Positions 1 to 8,608 are shown, numbered from the stretch's first letter. The stretch is 37,698 bases of DNA from Argonema antarcticum A004/B2 (GCF_023333585.1 NZ_JAIQZN010000060.1:1-37698); one strand, 5' to 3'. Made by a program: numbers and translations. Notes: a model not told the origin generated them from the sequence alone.

Positions 1-157
1 TTTTACTATGGGTTTGGGCGAGTGTGGTAAGGCCAGGGAGTAAAAGTGAAGGATTGTGAGTAAATGTTAGTAAAGTGCCAACTGTTGATGAACCCCGCCC
101 CTTCAGGGCGGCTTTCTTTATACGCGCTATACTTATACCAGAACTACTGGCGTAAGT

Positions 158-470
158 ATGTTGGTATTTGAGGCAAAACTTGAAGGAGAGAAGCAGCAGT
201 ACGAGATGCTTGATGAAGCCATTCGTACTGCCAGATTTGTCCGCAATAGCTGCATCAAATACTGGATGGAAGGCAAGTTCGTCGGAAAGTATAAACTGAG
301 CGCTTATTGTGCCGTTCTTGCTAAACAGTTTTCTTGGGCTGACAAACTTAACTCTCAAGCGAGACAGGCTTCTGCTGAACGAGCTTGGTCTGCAATCTCT
401 CGGTTCTACCATTGGTGAGGAAACTCCTCAATGTAAGCCGAGTCGTGGAAAGAGGAAACCCAGAAAGTGA
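158..470 (+). pseudogene. tnpB: tnpB remnant, internal deletion with frameshift
   Basis: The 5' part encodes an N-terminus typical of cyanobacterial TnpB/OrfB (MLVFEAKLEG, then VRNSCIKYWM, YCAVLAKQF and ARQASAERAW). At about 413/414 the reading shifts by one base and continues as GEETPQCKPSRGKRKPRK, the usual basic C-terminal tail, stopping at 468-470. A full TnpB is about 400 residues, so the whole OrfB core, the zinc ribbon and all RuvC-type catalytic residues are gone. The reading frame as it stands ends at 418 (86 codons). This is a dead nuclease gene. It may still matter because its 3' end and the element's right end form the omega-RNA scaffold in intact relatives (known for the family). 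Confidence 0.85.
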
Positions 471-510
471 TTTCTGGAATCGCCGTCCGTTCACGGCGGC
501 GAGGATGTCA
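414..510 (+). ncRNA. Possible relict omega-RNA / right-end structure
   Basis: In TnpB elements the guide (omega) RNA spans the 3' end of tnpB and the right end, with the guide being the first bases beyond the element. Here the final 57 nt of tnpB and the right-end hairpin 481-498 plus GAGGATGTCA are kept. If it is still transcribed, the guide position would begin at about 511, inside rimI. Expression is not shown. The call rests on family knowledge and on the retained hairpin. Confidence 0.3.
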
Positions 511-1116
511 AAATTGAGCGCTATTAACTTTTTAAATCTAAAACCCCTGACACCAGAACTACTCCCAGCAGTAGTAAAACTCGATCGAGAGTGTTTTGGT
601 GGACTTTGGACTCTCGAAAGTTATCAACGAGAGTTAGATAGTCCCAATAGCGATATCCTGATTCTTCTCAAAGAAGAGAATGACGAAGAATCTCTCTCTC
701 CAGATCCTTGTCATACCCCAATCTTGGGATTAGGATGTCTATGGGCGATTTTAGATGAAGCTCACATCACCATTCTGGCCGTTCATCCCCACCATCGCGC
801 TCAAGGCTTGGGGATGGCACTGCTAACAGCCTTGCTATCCCAAGCTTGGCAACGCGGGTTGGAGAGAGCAACGCTAGAAGTAAGCGCCTCTAACGAAACT
901 GCACTATCTCTTTACCAAAAGTTTGGCTTTCGGATCGCCGGACGACGCAGGGGTTATTACCAGGATACGGGTGAAGATGCCCTGATTCTCTGGCTTAGCG
1001 GTCTGGGACATCCAGAATTTGACAAAACTTTAGCAGACTGGGATCGGCAAGTTCGCACTCGCCTAGCTTCATCCGGCTGGAATTTATACTCAACGAAATT
1101 AAACATGAAAAAATAA
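505..1116 (+). CDS. rimI: Ribosomal-protein-alanine N-acetyltransferase RimI (GNAT family)
   Basis: A GNAT acetyltransferase of 203 residues that would transfer acetyl from acetyl-CoA to a protein N-terminus, classically ribosomal protein S18. The acetyl-CoA pyrophosphate loop RAQGLG is at about residues 98-103, followed by the usual ASNETALSLYQKFGF motif 4 and an RRRGYY segment. A 20-25 residue insertion rich in E and S (about 54-70) precedes beta-4. I chose the ATG at 505; the frame is open further upstream to 385, but that part is antiframe TnpB remnant (VRKLLNVSRV...) and not RimI. The ATG lies in the transposon right-end sequence GGATGTCA, so the native start was probably displaced. Neighbour clpC lies 184 bp downstream on the same strand. 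Confidence 0.85.
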   Translation: MSKLSAINFLNLKPLTPELLPAVVKLDRECFGGLWTLESYQRELDSPNSDILILLKEENDEESLSPDPCHTPILGLGCLWAILDEAHITILAVHPHHRAQGLGMALLTALLSQAWQRGLERATLEVSASNETALSLYQKFGFRIAGRRRGYYQDTGEDALILWLSGLGHPEFDKTLADWDRQVRTRLASSGWNLYSTKLNMKK

Positions 1117-1230
1117 CAGAGGAAAAATCAAAAAAATAATTTCACAGCCACTGAATTACCAATAATATCCCTAAATCTAAAATAGAAGTTCCCTCATCGG
1201 CTATCCGTACCAATTCTCTACCGCAAGAGT

Positions 1231-1308
1231 ATGACAGCCGAACAGATTGCCTATGCTAGAATCATGCTTACCGGAACTCAGCAGGTGATGGAAGGCTGCC
1301 ATGTTTGA
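1231..1308 (+). CDS. Candidate 25-codon leader ORF overlapping the clpC start
   Basis: An ATG at 1231 opens a 25-residue frame (begins [12 protein letters not shown], ends VMEGCHV) whose TGA stop at 1306-1308 overlaps the first codons of clpC (ATGTTTGA). An 8-bp overlap of this kind permits translational coupling. There is no strong Shine-Dalgarno sequence before it. I do not recognise the peptide. It could be chance, since short frames of this length are common; conservation upstream of other cyanobacterial clpC genes would decide. Confidence 0.25.
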   Translation: MTAEQIAYARIMLTGTQQVMEGCHV

Positions 1309-3778
1309 ACGCTTTACAGAAAAAGCAATTAAAGTGATCATGCTAGCCCAGGAAGAAGCACGTCGCCTGGGGCACAACTTTGTAGGTACAGAGCAGATCT
1401 TATTAGGTCTGATTGGAGAAGGGACCGGCGTCGCCGCCAAGGTACTCAAATCAATGGGCGTCAATCTCAAAGACGCTCGAATTGAGGTAGAAAAAATTAT
1501 TGGTCGGGGTTCTGGATTCGTTGCTGTCGAAATTCCGTTTACTCCACGGGCAAAGCGCGTTCTGGAGTTATCCCTAGAAGAAGCACGTCAACTAGGTCAT
1601 AACTACATCGGCACGGAACACCTGCTTTTGGGCCTAATCCGGGAAGGGGAAGGCGTGGCAGCAAGAGTACTGGAAAATCTAGGCGTAGACCTCTCCAAAG
1701 TCCGCACGCAAGTGATTCGGATGCTGGGCGAAAATACCGAAGTTACCCCTGGCGCAAGTCAAGGCCGCACGAAGACACCAACTCTCGATGAATTTGGCTC
1801 AAACTTGACCGTGATGGCCACCGAGGGCAAGCTCGATCCCGTAGTGGGTCGTCAGCGGGAAATCGAACGGGTGATCCAAATTTTGGGTCGCCGCACAAAG
1901 AACAACCCCGTGTTAATTGGGGAACCGGGTGTCGGGAAAACCGCGATCGCAGAAGGCTTAGCACAACGCATTGCCAACAACGATGTACCCGACATTTTGG
2001 AAGACAAGCGCGTCGTCACTCTGGATATTGGTTTGCTAGTAGCAGGCACCAAATATCGGGGTGAATTTGAAGAACGCCTCAAGAAAATCATGGACGAAAT
2101 CCGCTCTGCGGGTAACGTCGTCCTCGTAATTGATGAAGTGCATACCCTGATCGGTGCTGGTGCAGCGGAAGGTGCGATCGATGCAGCCAACATCCTCAAA
2201 CCCGCACTAGCTAGAGGCGAACTCCAGTGCATCGGTGCAACAACACTGGATGAATACCGCAAGCACATCGAACGGGATGCCGCATTGGAACGCCGCTTCC
2301 AGCCGGTGATGGTGGGGGAACCAACAGTAGATGAAACTATAGAAATTCTCTACGGCTTGCGCGAACGCTACGAACAGCACCACAAGCTGAAGATTTCTGA
2401 CGAAGCTTTGTCAGCGGCAGCAAAGCTATCCGATCGCTATATCTCAGATCGCTATCTGCCAGATAAAGCAATCGATTTAGTTGATGAAGCGGGATCGCGG
2501 GTGCGTTTGATTAATTCCCAATTGCCACCAGCAGCAAAAGAACTCGACAAAGAACTGCGTCAGGTACTCAAAGAAAAAGACGATGCAGTCAGGTCGCAAG
2601 ACTTCGATCGAGCTGGGGAATTACGCGATCGCGAAATGGAAATAAAATCCCAAATCCGCGCTATTTCCCAAAACAAGAAAACTGACTCCTCAGACAAAGA
2701 TATCTTGCCAGTTGTCACCGAAGAAGATATCGCCCACATCGTCGCTTCCTGGACAGGCGTTCCAGTCAACAAGCTGACAGAATCCGAATCCGAAAAGCTC
2801 CTGCACATGGAAGACACCCTCCATCAGCGGCTCATCGGTCAAGAAGAGGCGGTGACAGCAGTATCTCGCGCCATTCGTCGCGCCAGAGTCGGTTTGAAAA
2901 ACCCCAACCGCCCGATCGCCAGCTTTGTATTTTCTGGCCCCACCGGCGTAGGCAAAACAGAACTGACCAAAGCCTTAGCAGCTTACTTCTTCGGTTCCGA
3001 AGAAGCCATGATTCGGCTAGATATGTCCGAATACATGGAACGTCACACCGTTTCCAAGCTGATCGGTTCTCCTCCGGGGTACGTCGGTTACAACGAAGGC
3101 GGTCAGCTTACAGAAGCCGTCCGGCGTCGTCCATACACTGTCGTGCTATTCGACGAAATCGAAAAAGCTCACCCCGATGTGTTCAATATGCTCCTGCAAA
3201 TCTTGGAAGATGGTCGTCTGACCGATGCCAAGGGACGCACCGTAGACTTCAAGAACACATTGCTGATCATGACTTCCAACATCGGCTCGAAGGTGATTGA
3301 GAAAGGCGGCAGCCAACTCGGCTTCTTCGATGCAGGATCGGAAACTCAGGCAGAAGCACAGTACAATCGCATTCGGACTCTGGTCAACGAAGAACTCAAG
3401 CAGTACTTCCGCCCAGAATTCCTCAATCGGATCGACGAAATTATCGTCTTCCGTCAACTCTCCAACGAGGAGATCAAGAAAATTGCCGACATTCTGCTCA
3501 AAGAAGTCTTTAGTCGCCTGACCGAACAGGGAATTATCCTGGAAGTGACGAGCGCATTTAAAGACCGCTTAGTGACAGAAGGTTACAACCCCAGCTACGG
3601 GGCCAGACCGCTGCGTCGCGCCATTATGCGCCTCCTGGAAGACAGTCTAGCCGAGGAAATCCTTTCTGGACGGGTTCAAACGGGAGACACTGCCATAGTC
3701 GATGTGGACGATCAGGGTCAGGTTAGGGTGTTACAGGGCGAGAAAAAAGCACTGACTCCTAGCGCTGTTGAAAAGTAA
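1301..3778 (+). CDS. clpC: ATP-dependent Clp protease ATP-binding subunit ClpC (Hsp100)
   Basis: A hexameric AAA+ unfoldase of 825 residues, the normal ClpC length, that feeds substrates to ClpP. Visible in order: two Clp-N repeats (residues 1-145; each with a GHN(F/Y)(V/I)GTE motif), first AAA domain with Walker A GEPGVGKT (207-214) and Walker B VLVIDEVH (about 274-281), a UVR-like coiled middle domain (about 420-480), second AAA domain with Walker A GPTGVGKT (546-553) and sensor/arginine motifs, the ClpP-docking LGF loop (673-675), and the C-terminal D2-small domain. The start is supported by GGAAGG 6 bp upstream of the ATG. It is essential in cyanobacteria studied (family knowledge). It is followed by a clear terminator and appears to be transcribed alone or with rimI. 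Confidence 0.97.
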   Translation: MFERFTEKAIKVIMLAQEEARRLGHNFVGTEQILLGLIGEGTGVAAKVLKSMGVNLKDARIEVEKIIGRGSGFVAVEIPFTPRAKRVLELSLEEARQLGHNYIGTEHLLLGLIREGEGVAARVLENLGVDLSKVRTQVIRMLGENTEVTPGASQGRTKTPTLDEFGSNLTVMATEGKLDPVVGRQREIERVIQILGRRTKNNPVLIGEPGVGKTAIAEGLAQRIANNDVPDILEDKRVVTLDIGLLVAGTKYRGEFEERLKKIMDEIRSAGNVVLVIDEVHTLIGAGAAEGAIDAANILKPALARGELQCIGATTLDEYRKHIERDAALERRFQPVMVGEPTVDETIEILYGLRERYEQHHKLKISDEALSAAAKLSDRYISDRYLPDKAIDLVDEAGSRVRLINSQLPPAAKELDKELRQVLKEKDDAVRSQDFDRAGELRDREMEIKSQIRAISQNKKTDSSDKDILPVVTEEDIAHIVASWTGVPVNKLTESESEKLLHMEDTLHQRLIGQEEAVTAVSRAIRRARVGLKNPNRPIASFVFSGPTGVGKTELTKALAAYFFGSEEAMIRLDMSEYMERHTVSKLIGSPPGYVGYNEGGQLTEAVRRRPYTVVLFDEIEKAHPDVFNMLLQILEDGRLTDAKGRTVDFKNTLLIMTSNIGSKVIEKGGSQLGFFDAGSETQAEAQYNRIRTLVNEELKQYFRPEFLNRIDEIIVFRQLSNEEIKKIADILLKEVFSRLTEQGIILEVTSAFKDRLVTEGYNPSYGARPLRRAIMRLLEDSLAEEILSGRVQTGDTAIVDVDDQGQVRVLQGEKKALTPSAVEK

Positions 3779-3837
3779 TTAGTTTTGAGTTAAGGAAACT
3801 TTTCAAAACCTAAAACTTTACCAGTAAACACTAATAG

Positions 3838-3868
3838 AAAACGGTAGAACTAAGTTCTACCGTTTTTT
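3838..3868 (+). terminator. Rho-independent terminator of clpC
   Basis: A perfect hairpin, ACGGTAGAAC (3841-3850) with loop TAA and GTTCTACCGT (3854-3863), extended by A:T pairs and followed by a run of six T. It starts 60 bp after the clpC stop. Confidence 0.85.
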
Positions 3869-4053
3869 GTTTTTTGTTTACCGGAAGTTACTATCTCGCT
3901 TGCTCATATGCTGAAAATGACACATCTGAGCGCAACTTGATATGGCTTATACTTGTTGGAGCTAGATCGTTTATTCCTAAAGAAAAAGTAGAGAAACTTA
4001 GTGCGATCGGCATAAACTATGGTATAAAAATTTCAAATTAACACAAAATAAAA
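3869..4053 (+). other. Spacer clpC to oxidoreductase with a possible coding remnant
   Basis: No complete gene. A frame without stop runs from the terminator to a TAA at 4039-4041 and reads protein-like over its last 50 codons (SERNLIWLILVGARS, then FIPKEKVEKLSAIGINYG), but it has no ATG or ribosome binding site. It could be the 3' remnant of a lost gene or chance. The sequence GGTATAAAA at about 4021 is an AT-rich candidate -10 region for the next gene; no convincing -35 box was seen. Confidence 0.3.
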
Positions 4054-5295
4054 ATGTCGATCAATTTAGATGTACTCATTGTGGGTGGCGGAGTACAGGG
4101 ACTTTGGCTGCTTAACGACTTGACTGGTTTAGGTTACTCAGTATTGCTTTTGACTAAAGACCCATTGGGTCAAGGACAGACTTTGCATTCTCAGCTTCGC
4201 ATTCAGGGAGGACACAGTTTCAGTGATGAACCACTTGTTAGACGTTTTAGAGAGGCAACTAACGAACACTGGCGTAGTTTTATTGAGCGATATCCTGAAG
4301 TTCGCGCCTTCGGAGATTCGCGGCTTCTGTTTTTGTATAGAAGCAACGAAAGAGCAATAGAGCAGGAAGAGACTTGGAGGAATAAATACCAATTAAATTT
4401 TCAACAATATCAAGGTAACTTGCTAAATAACTTACCTGAAGCAACATCTGACAGTGGGATAGTTTTAGAGAGCGACGAGACTTGGTTGGATGGGCAAAGG
4501 CTTATCGCAGCTTTAATAAGTACAACAGAGGTAAGACAGCAAATTTGTCACGGTGAGGTAACAGAAATTATCTTGAATAACGGAAGCGTGCAAAAAGTTA
4601 GGGCGATGGTTAATGGAAATGATCTTTCATTCAAACCAAAATGCTTAGTACTGGCTGCTGGAGATGGAAATAAACCACTACTGGATAATACAATTGATGG
4701 TAATAAAGAGTCACTATTTGCTCGATTCAACAATTTTGATAATAAGAATTACACTGTGCTAGTTGTCAAAGGAAATATACCTCCATTGACAGGCTTTTTT
4801 CAAGAATTTGGGGGATTGCAAATATTCAGCAGGATGGTAGATGAGAATGAGATTGTATGGCTTGTTCCCTACGAAGGTATAGAATCTCGTCTTCAAAATG
4901 AAGTTGAGAAGGTCACAAGATTTTTAAGCCAGCTGCGTCCAAGCAGATCTCAACAGGATTTATTATGGGGTTTTTACACAGGAAGAAAAGTAGAGGTAAC
5001 ACAAGAAATTCAGCCGACAGGAAGAGGAAGAAAAATAGCGGTAGAAGCCGTAGAAACCTGCGGGGTCGGCAATCTGTTTGTCGCTTTGCCAAGTTGGTTG
5101 ACCCTAGCGCCTGTTGTAAGCAGAAGAATAGTTGATCAGATAACAGAAAGTATCGCTCCCACAACGCAGATGTTTAATCTCCAAGACCACGGACTCAGCA
5201 GTTACAACGAGATAGCCTTAGAGAGATGGCGAACCGTAGACTGTTCCAGTTGGAAGCAATTCAGAGAAGATAATCAGCTTGAGGAAGTCTATTGA
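4054..5295 (+). CDS. FAD-dependent oxidoreductase (DAO-like fold)
   Basis: A protein of 413 residues whose N-terminus is a dinucleotide-binding beta-alpha-beta unit: LDVLIVGGGVQG with GGGVQG at 11-16, followed by an LLL.KD strand end. The central LVLAAGDG (about 200-207) matches the second FAD contact of glutathione-reductase/DAO-type flavoproteins. The C-terminal part contains a GXG.LFVALP.W segment as in this superfamily. The substrate cannot be told from the sequence: no sarcosine, glycine or glycerol-3-phosphate signature is evident. There are no membrane segments or signal peptide. No good Shine-Dalgarno precedes the ATG (AAAATAAAAATG). It stands alone between spacers, in a lower-GC stretch shared with the next gene, which may indicate acquisition. 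Confidence 0.75.
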   Translation: MSINLDVLIVGGGVQGLWLLNDLTGLGYSVLLLTKDPLGQGQTLHSQLRIQGGHSFSDEPLVRRFREATNEHWRSFIERYPEVRAFGDSRLLFLYRSNERAIEQEETWRNKYQLNFQQYQGNLLNNLPEATSDSGIVLESDETWLDGQRLIAALISTTEVRQQICHGEVTEIILNNGSVQKVRAMVNGNDLSFKPKCLVLAAGDGNKPLLDNTIDGNKESLFARFNNFDNKNYTVLVVKGNIPPLTGFFQEFGGLQIFSRMVDENEIVWLVPYEGIESRLQNEVEKVTRFLSQLRPSRSQQDLLWGFYTGRKVEVTQEIQPTGRGRKIAVEAVETCGVGNLFVALPSWLTLAPVVSRRIVDQITESIAPTTQMFNLQDHGLSSYNEIALERWRTVDCSSWKQFREDNQLEEVY

Positions 5296-5720
5296 CAAAA
5301 TGGGTCAAGAAGGATAAAATCAACTTAATGATGTAAAAACTCTTACAAAATTAGCGATGAACTTGGTATATACTCTACTTCTAGCAAAAACAATTTCAGA
5401 AAAAGCAGTTACCCTACTCTGTACCTGCTTAATTCCTGATTCAACTAATCCAGCTTTGTAAGCAGGAGAAAGAATTCGTTCGTCAAAAGGAGTAGTCGGC
5501 GTTTTGATGAATGAGAAAAACACAACTAAACAGGCAAATCCGAAAACAGCAGGTGCTGCTCGGCAAAAATTCCTGCCCAGGAGTGCGCCCGAATCTACGA
5601 CCTATATAATGTTTTATTACATAAACGGCAGAGATTAGACGCACCCCCGGATAAAAGATGGGTTTTTTTTGTAGTTAGTTGTGATAATTCACAAATAAAT
5701 CTGACTGGAGTGAAAAAATT
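5296..5720. other. Spacer, 425 bp, no gene assigned
   Basis: Holds a 67-codon minus-strand frame at 5320-5523 (ends ARSRVYTKFIANFVRVFTSLS when trimmed to its tail) that I cannot assign. It also holds a weak, imperfect inverted repeat (GAGTGCGCCCGAATCT at about 5581 against AGATTAGACGCACCC at about 5630) flanking TATAAT at 5605-5610. GGAG at about 5706 may serve the GTG start at 5721. Confidence 0.4.
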
Positions 5721-7385
5721 GTGAACACCATCAATATCACAGCTGAGGAGGAGAAAAAACTTAGGAATTGCGTAACGCGCCTGCGAAACACCGAGAAAAA
5801 GCAGGATCGCGCGGACGCAGTTTGGGAGTTAATTAAACTGAGCATCCAAAAACGCGACACAACACGACCCCGTGGTACAGTGTATTCGCCAGCCCAAAGT
5901 TACGTAGAAGCAAAAGTTTTACTAGAACCAATACACGCAGATGGCACCCAAATTTACCCAGTCGCAGAAGTTACGCCAGAAAGAATGCACGCAGATGGCA
6001 CAGATAGAATTGGAGTATGGACAATAATACTGCCAGAACTTTTGAAGTATCTTAAAGATACCGAAGAGGACACGAAAATACGGCAGAGAGCAGCTTCAGC
6101 GTTAGGGAAATGGGGTGGAAAAAAAGAAGCCCAAAAATTGGCAAATATCCTCCTTTCAGAACCTGGTAAAGATGAAAGCTTAAAGATAGCTTGCATTGAA
6201 GCGCTCAAAACAATTGGAGGAATAGAGGCTGTCAAAGCATTAGTAAAAATAGCTGCCAACAAAAACGAATTAATTGATGTTCGTTATGCAGCGGTTTGCG
6301 ATTTAGAGGAATTAGGGGCTGGTGGTTGGGTAGATATTACCGATAAACCTGCGCCTCCTCCACGGAAAAACATAACGACAGATGAAAAAATCCGGGAGAC
6401 GATCGAAACTCTGGATAAAATCTCCAAAGACTCAGATGAACCTAGTTATTTTCGGTATCAAGCCGAAGATGCCTTAGCGTATCTAGAACAAAGTTTCAGT
6501 TTCCAGTTGGTAGATGTTAGTTACTGGCGTCAGGAATCTGGAGTAGCTAAAGCTAAGGTAACTATTCAAACTCCGGAAGGTAATTTGTGTAAATTTGAGG
6601 AAGAGACAGCTTCAGCTGCCATAGAAGCGGTATTCACAGCAATTAATGAGTGCTTTCCAACTCTTAAACCTTGCTTGACTGGTTACACAGTAAACTCGGA
6701 TGTAGAAGTTGGAGCGGAGTCCTTGGCAAAGGTGATGGTTACTGTAAGCTGTGACAACCAAAGCAATTATTCAAAGATTGCTGAAAATGCAGATACTATC
6801 TGGGCTTCAGCGGATGCCTATCTGCAAGCAGTCAATGACATATATTATGGAGTTGCAGCAGAAGAAAGTTCTGTTCCACCTCCAGATTTACATTTGAATA
6901 GTTTAATTGCCAATGCACAGAGCAAAGATAATTTAGGTGAGAAAGAGAGTCAATCGCCAACAAATATTCGGTTGTTAAATGTTAGTTACTGGCGTCAGGG
7001 ATCTAAATTTGCCAAAGCTAAGGTAACTATTCAAACTGAGACAGGCGAAGAATGGGAATCTCCTGTAATGGCAGGTTATGGCCCTATAGAGGCGGTATCC
7101 AAGGCAATCGATCGGTGGGATCGGTTCCAAAACTTTAAGGTTTCTCTGACTTCTTTCGCAGTAAAATTTGAGGGAGAAGCTGGAGCGCATTCATCTGTGA
7201 CGGTGACGGTTCGTATAAAAGCCAATGTGAAAGTTTCTAAAAATCACTCTTCAACAACTGCCCAAAACATAGACACTATTTGGGCTTCAGCAGATGCCTA
7301 TCTTCAAGCACTCATTGGTATCAATGAAAAAGCTCAAGAAGTTTATCCAGCAGAAAAAGACAAGTTACCTTTTCAGAAAGTGTAA
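5721..7385 (+). CDS. HEAT-repeat protein with two LeuA regulatory-type (LeuA_dimer) domains
   Basis: A protein of 554 residues starting at GTG. Residues about 1-60 are charged and helical. Residues 60-95 carry a duplicated IHADGT/MHADGT motif. Residues about 95-200 are HEAT-like helices (ILPELLKYL, QRAASALGKWG, KIACIEALKTIGG, VRYAAVCDLEELG). Two tandem homologous units follow, at about 261-380 and 416-540. Each begins VSYWRQ..., continues AKAKVTIQT and ends DTIWASADAYLQA. Their layout (beta hairpin, GPIEAVSKAI helix in unit 2, V.VTV.. strand, then DT..ASADAYLQAL helix) is that of the C-terminal allosteric domain of 2-isopropylmalate/citramalate synthase. The catalytic TIM barrel is absent, so this is not an enzyme of leucine synthesis. 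Inferred role: ligand sensor or scaffold. It is followed by a terminator, so it is probably monocistronic. Confidence 0.75.
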   Translation: MNTINITAEEEKKLRNCVTRLRNTEKKQDRADAVWELIKLSIQKRDTTRPRGTVYSPAQSYVEAKVLLEPIHADGTQIYPVAEVTPERMHADGTDRIGVWTIILPELLKYLKDTEEDTKIRQRAASALGKWGGKKEAQKLANILLSEPGKDESLKIACIEALKTIGGIEAVKALVKIAANKNELIDVRYAAVCDLEELGAGGWVDITDKPAPPPRKNITTDEKIRETIETLDKISKDSDEPSYFRYQAEDALAYLEQSFSFQLVDVSYWRQESGVAKAKVTIQTPEGNLCKFEEETASAAIEAVFTAINECFPTLKPCLTGYTVNSDVEVGAESLAKVMVTVSCDNQSNYSKIAENADTIWASADAYLQAVNDIYYGVAAEESSVPPPDLHLNSLIANAQSKDNLGEKESQSPTNIRLLNVSYWRQGSKFAKAKVTIQTETGEEWESPVMAGYGPIEAVSKAIDRWDRFQNFKVSLTSFAVKFEGEAGAHSSVTVTVRIKANVKVSKNHSSTTAQNIDTIWASADAYLQALIGINEKAQEVYPAEKDKLPFQKV

Positions 7386-7413
7386 CGAAGAGAAATCTCT
7401 AGGGATCGATCCT

Positions 7414-7437
7414 AGACCCGCCCCAGCGGGTTTTTTT
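7414..7437 (+). terminator. Rho-independent terminator after the HEAT-LeuA gene
   Basis: Stem ACCCGC (7416-7421) with GCGGGT (7426-7431), four-base loop, followed by a run of seven T. It lies 30 bp after the stop. Confidence 0.85.
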
Positions 7438-7448
7438 GTGAGTGGTGT

Positions 7449-7458
7449 TTTATAATAG
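7449..7458 (+). promoter_or_regulatory. Candidate -10 element for the transglutaminase-like gene
   Basis: A perfect TATAAT at 7451-7456, 23 bp before the ATG at 7479 and just behind the upstream terminator. No recognisable -35 box lies 16-18 bp upstream, so the call is tentative. Confidence 0.4.
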
Positions 7459-7478
7459 TTACATGAGAAAGAATAATT

Positions 7479-8318
7479 ATGAAATTTAACCTTGGCTGCA
7501 TATTACGTTACAATATCAACGAACCCAGCACTTTAGTTTTAAATATCCAGGTGGTTAACAACAACCATCAAAGGATTTGTACCGAACAGCTACAATTCGA
7601 TCCAGAAGTAAAGTTTAACGAATATACTGCACCTGCAAGTCTAACTCGATATATGCGAGTTAACGCGCCTGTTGGCAAATTGAAAGTAAACTATGAAGCG
7701 ACTGTCGAATTGTCACATTTTTACGCCGATCCCAATACAATTGCTGAAGTACCGATCGCAGATTTGCCGATGGAGACTCTGCCCTATCTTTACCCCAGTC
7801 GCTACTGCGAATCGGATCTATTAAGCGGTTTCGTGCAAAGTGAATTTAAAGAATTACAACCTGGTTATTCCAAAGTTACTGCTATTTGTAACTGGATTTA
7901 TAACAAAGTTACTTATATTTCTGGTAGTACCAATTCTCAGACTTCCGCTTACGATACGGCAACGCAACGGGCGGGTGTTTGTAGGGATTTTGCCCATCTA
8001 GGCATTGCTTTTTGCCGTGCCTTGAATATCCCCGCACGCTTTGTTAGCGCCTACGCTTACGGTCTGAATCCGCCAGATTTTCACGCTTGTTTTGAGGCTT
8101 ATCTGGGCGATCGCTGGTATCTGTTTGATGCTACCCGTTTGGTGCCTTTAAACAGTATAATCCGAATCGGTACGGGTCGCGATGCGGCAGATGTTTCTTT
8201 TGGAACTTTATTTGGAGCGGTGCAAATGGAGGAGATGAAACTTTTTGTGGCCCCAATCTCGGAACTGGGAGAGATGGAGAAGTCTGATTTTACAGGTATG
8301 GCGATCGCTATTTCGTAA
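7479..8318 (+). CDS. Transglutaminase-like cysteine protease family protein
   Basis: A cytoplasmic protein of 279 residues. Residues 1-100 form the beta-rich N-terminal domain found in bacterial transglutaminase-like proteins; residues 110-230 are the papain-like core. The catalytic triad can be read directly: Cys168 in RAGVCRDFAHL, His202 in DFHACFEAY, Asp217 in WYLFDATRL. Family members act as proteases or amidases, or occasionally crosslink; the substrate is unknown. No signal peptide. It is probably transcribed alone, given the terminator upstream and a long spacer downstream. Confidence 0.85.
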   Translation: MKFNLGCILRYNINEPSTLVLNIQVVNNNHQRICTEQLQFDPEVKFNEYTAPASLTRYMRVNAPVGKLKVNYEATVELSHFYADPNTIAEVPIADLPMETLPYLYPSRYCESDLLSGFVQSEFKELQPGYSKVTAICNWIYNKVTYISGSTNSQTSAYDTATQRAGVCRDFAHLGIAFCRALNIPARFVSAYAYGLNPPDFHACFEAYLGDRWYLFDATRLVPLNSIIRIGTGRDAADVSFGTLFGAVQMEEMKLFVAPISELGEMEKSDFTGMAIAIS

Positions 8319-8530
8319 AGTCCCTCTTTCACCGGAATGTCTGTAGGGCGGGGTTCTTTCGTGAACTACCCACACTAAATCGAAGCGATTATAGCATTAT
8401 ACACATTTCAGTAAAATATCCACAAAGATAAAGATTTGGAGATTTCCGTACCTACAATCTCCCTGCCTTTCATCCCACCCCTAAACTGGGTACAGTTATA
8501 GCGGGGGACAACAGGAGCGAGGAGTTAAAG

Positions 8531-8575
8531 ATGACCCCACTTGTCGTGGAAATAAGCGATATCGTTTCCGGTTGA
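8531..8575 (+). CDS. Possible 14-codon micro-ORF or gene-start remnant
   Basis: ATG to TGA reads MTPLVVEISDIVSG, preceded by a strong Shine-Dalgarno stretch AGGAGCGAGGAG ending 6 bp before the ATG. It may be a small peptide or the surviving start of a decayed gene. Function unknown. Confidence 0.2.
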   Translation: MTPLVVEISDIVSG

Positions 8576-8608
8576 ATCTGATTCGTTATCAAATATTATA
8601 AGCAACGA

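Larger units (their letters stand above)
91..510 (+). mobile_element. Deletion derivative of an IS200/IS605-type TnpB element
   Basis: A short element with an apparently intact left-end hairpin (CCGCCC at 95-100 pairing with GGGCGG at 106-111), the first 85 or so codons of a TnpB gene, the last 18 codons of the same gene, and a right-end hairpin (CGCCGT 481-486 with ACGGCG 493-498) followed by GAGGATGTCA. The central roughly 300 codons are missing. Subterminal hairpins without terminal inverted repeats are characteristic of IS200/IS605 ends. The outer boundaries are inferred, not proven: the right end is placed at about 510, inside the rimI start. No TnpA is present, so any movement would need a transposase supplied elsewhere. 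Confidence 0.7.

Noticed and set aside
385-504. Upstream extension of rimI by 40 codons
   Set aside because: This stretch is the shifted frame of the tnpB tail and element right end, not a RimI N-terminus.
1852-2268. 138-codon minus-strand ORF inside clpC
   Set aside because: Shadow of the conserved AAA domain on the other strand.
5320-5523. 67-codon minus-strand frame in the spacer
   Set aside because: No ribosome site, no recognisable family and no neighbour on that strand; kept only as a note in the spacer entry.
5721-7385. Annotation as 2-isopropylmalate synthase
   Set aside because: Only the regulatory-type domain is present; no TIM-barrel metal or substrate motifs exist in the N-terminal half.
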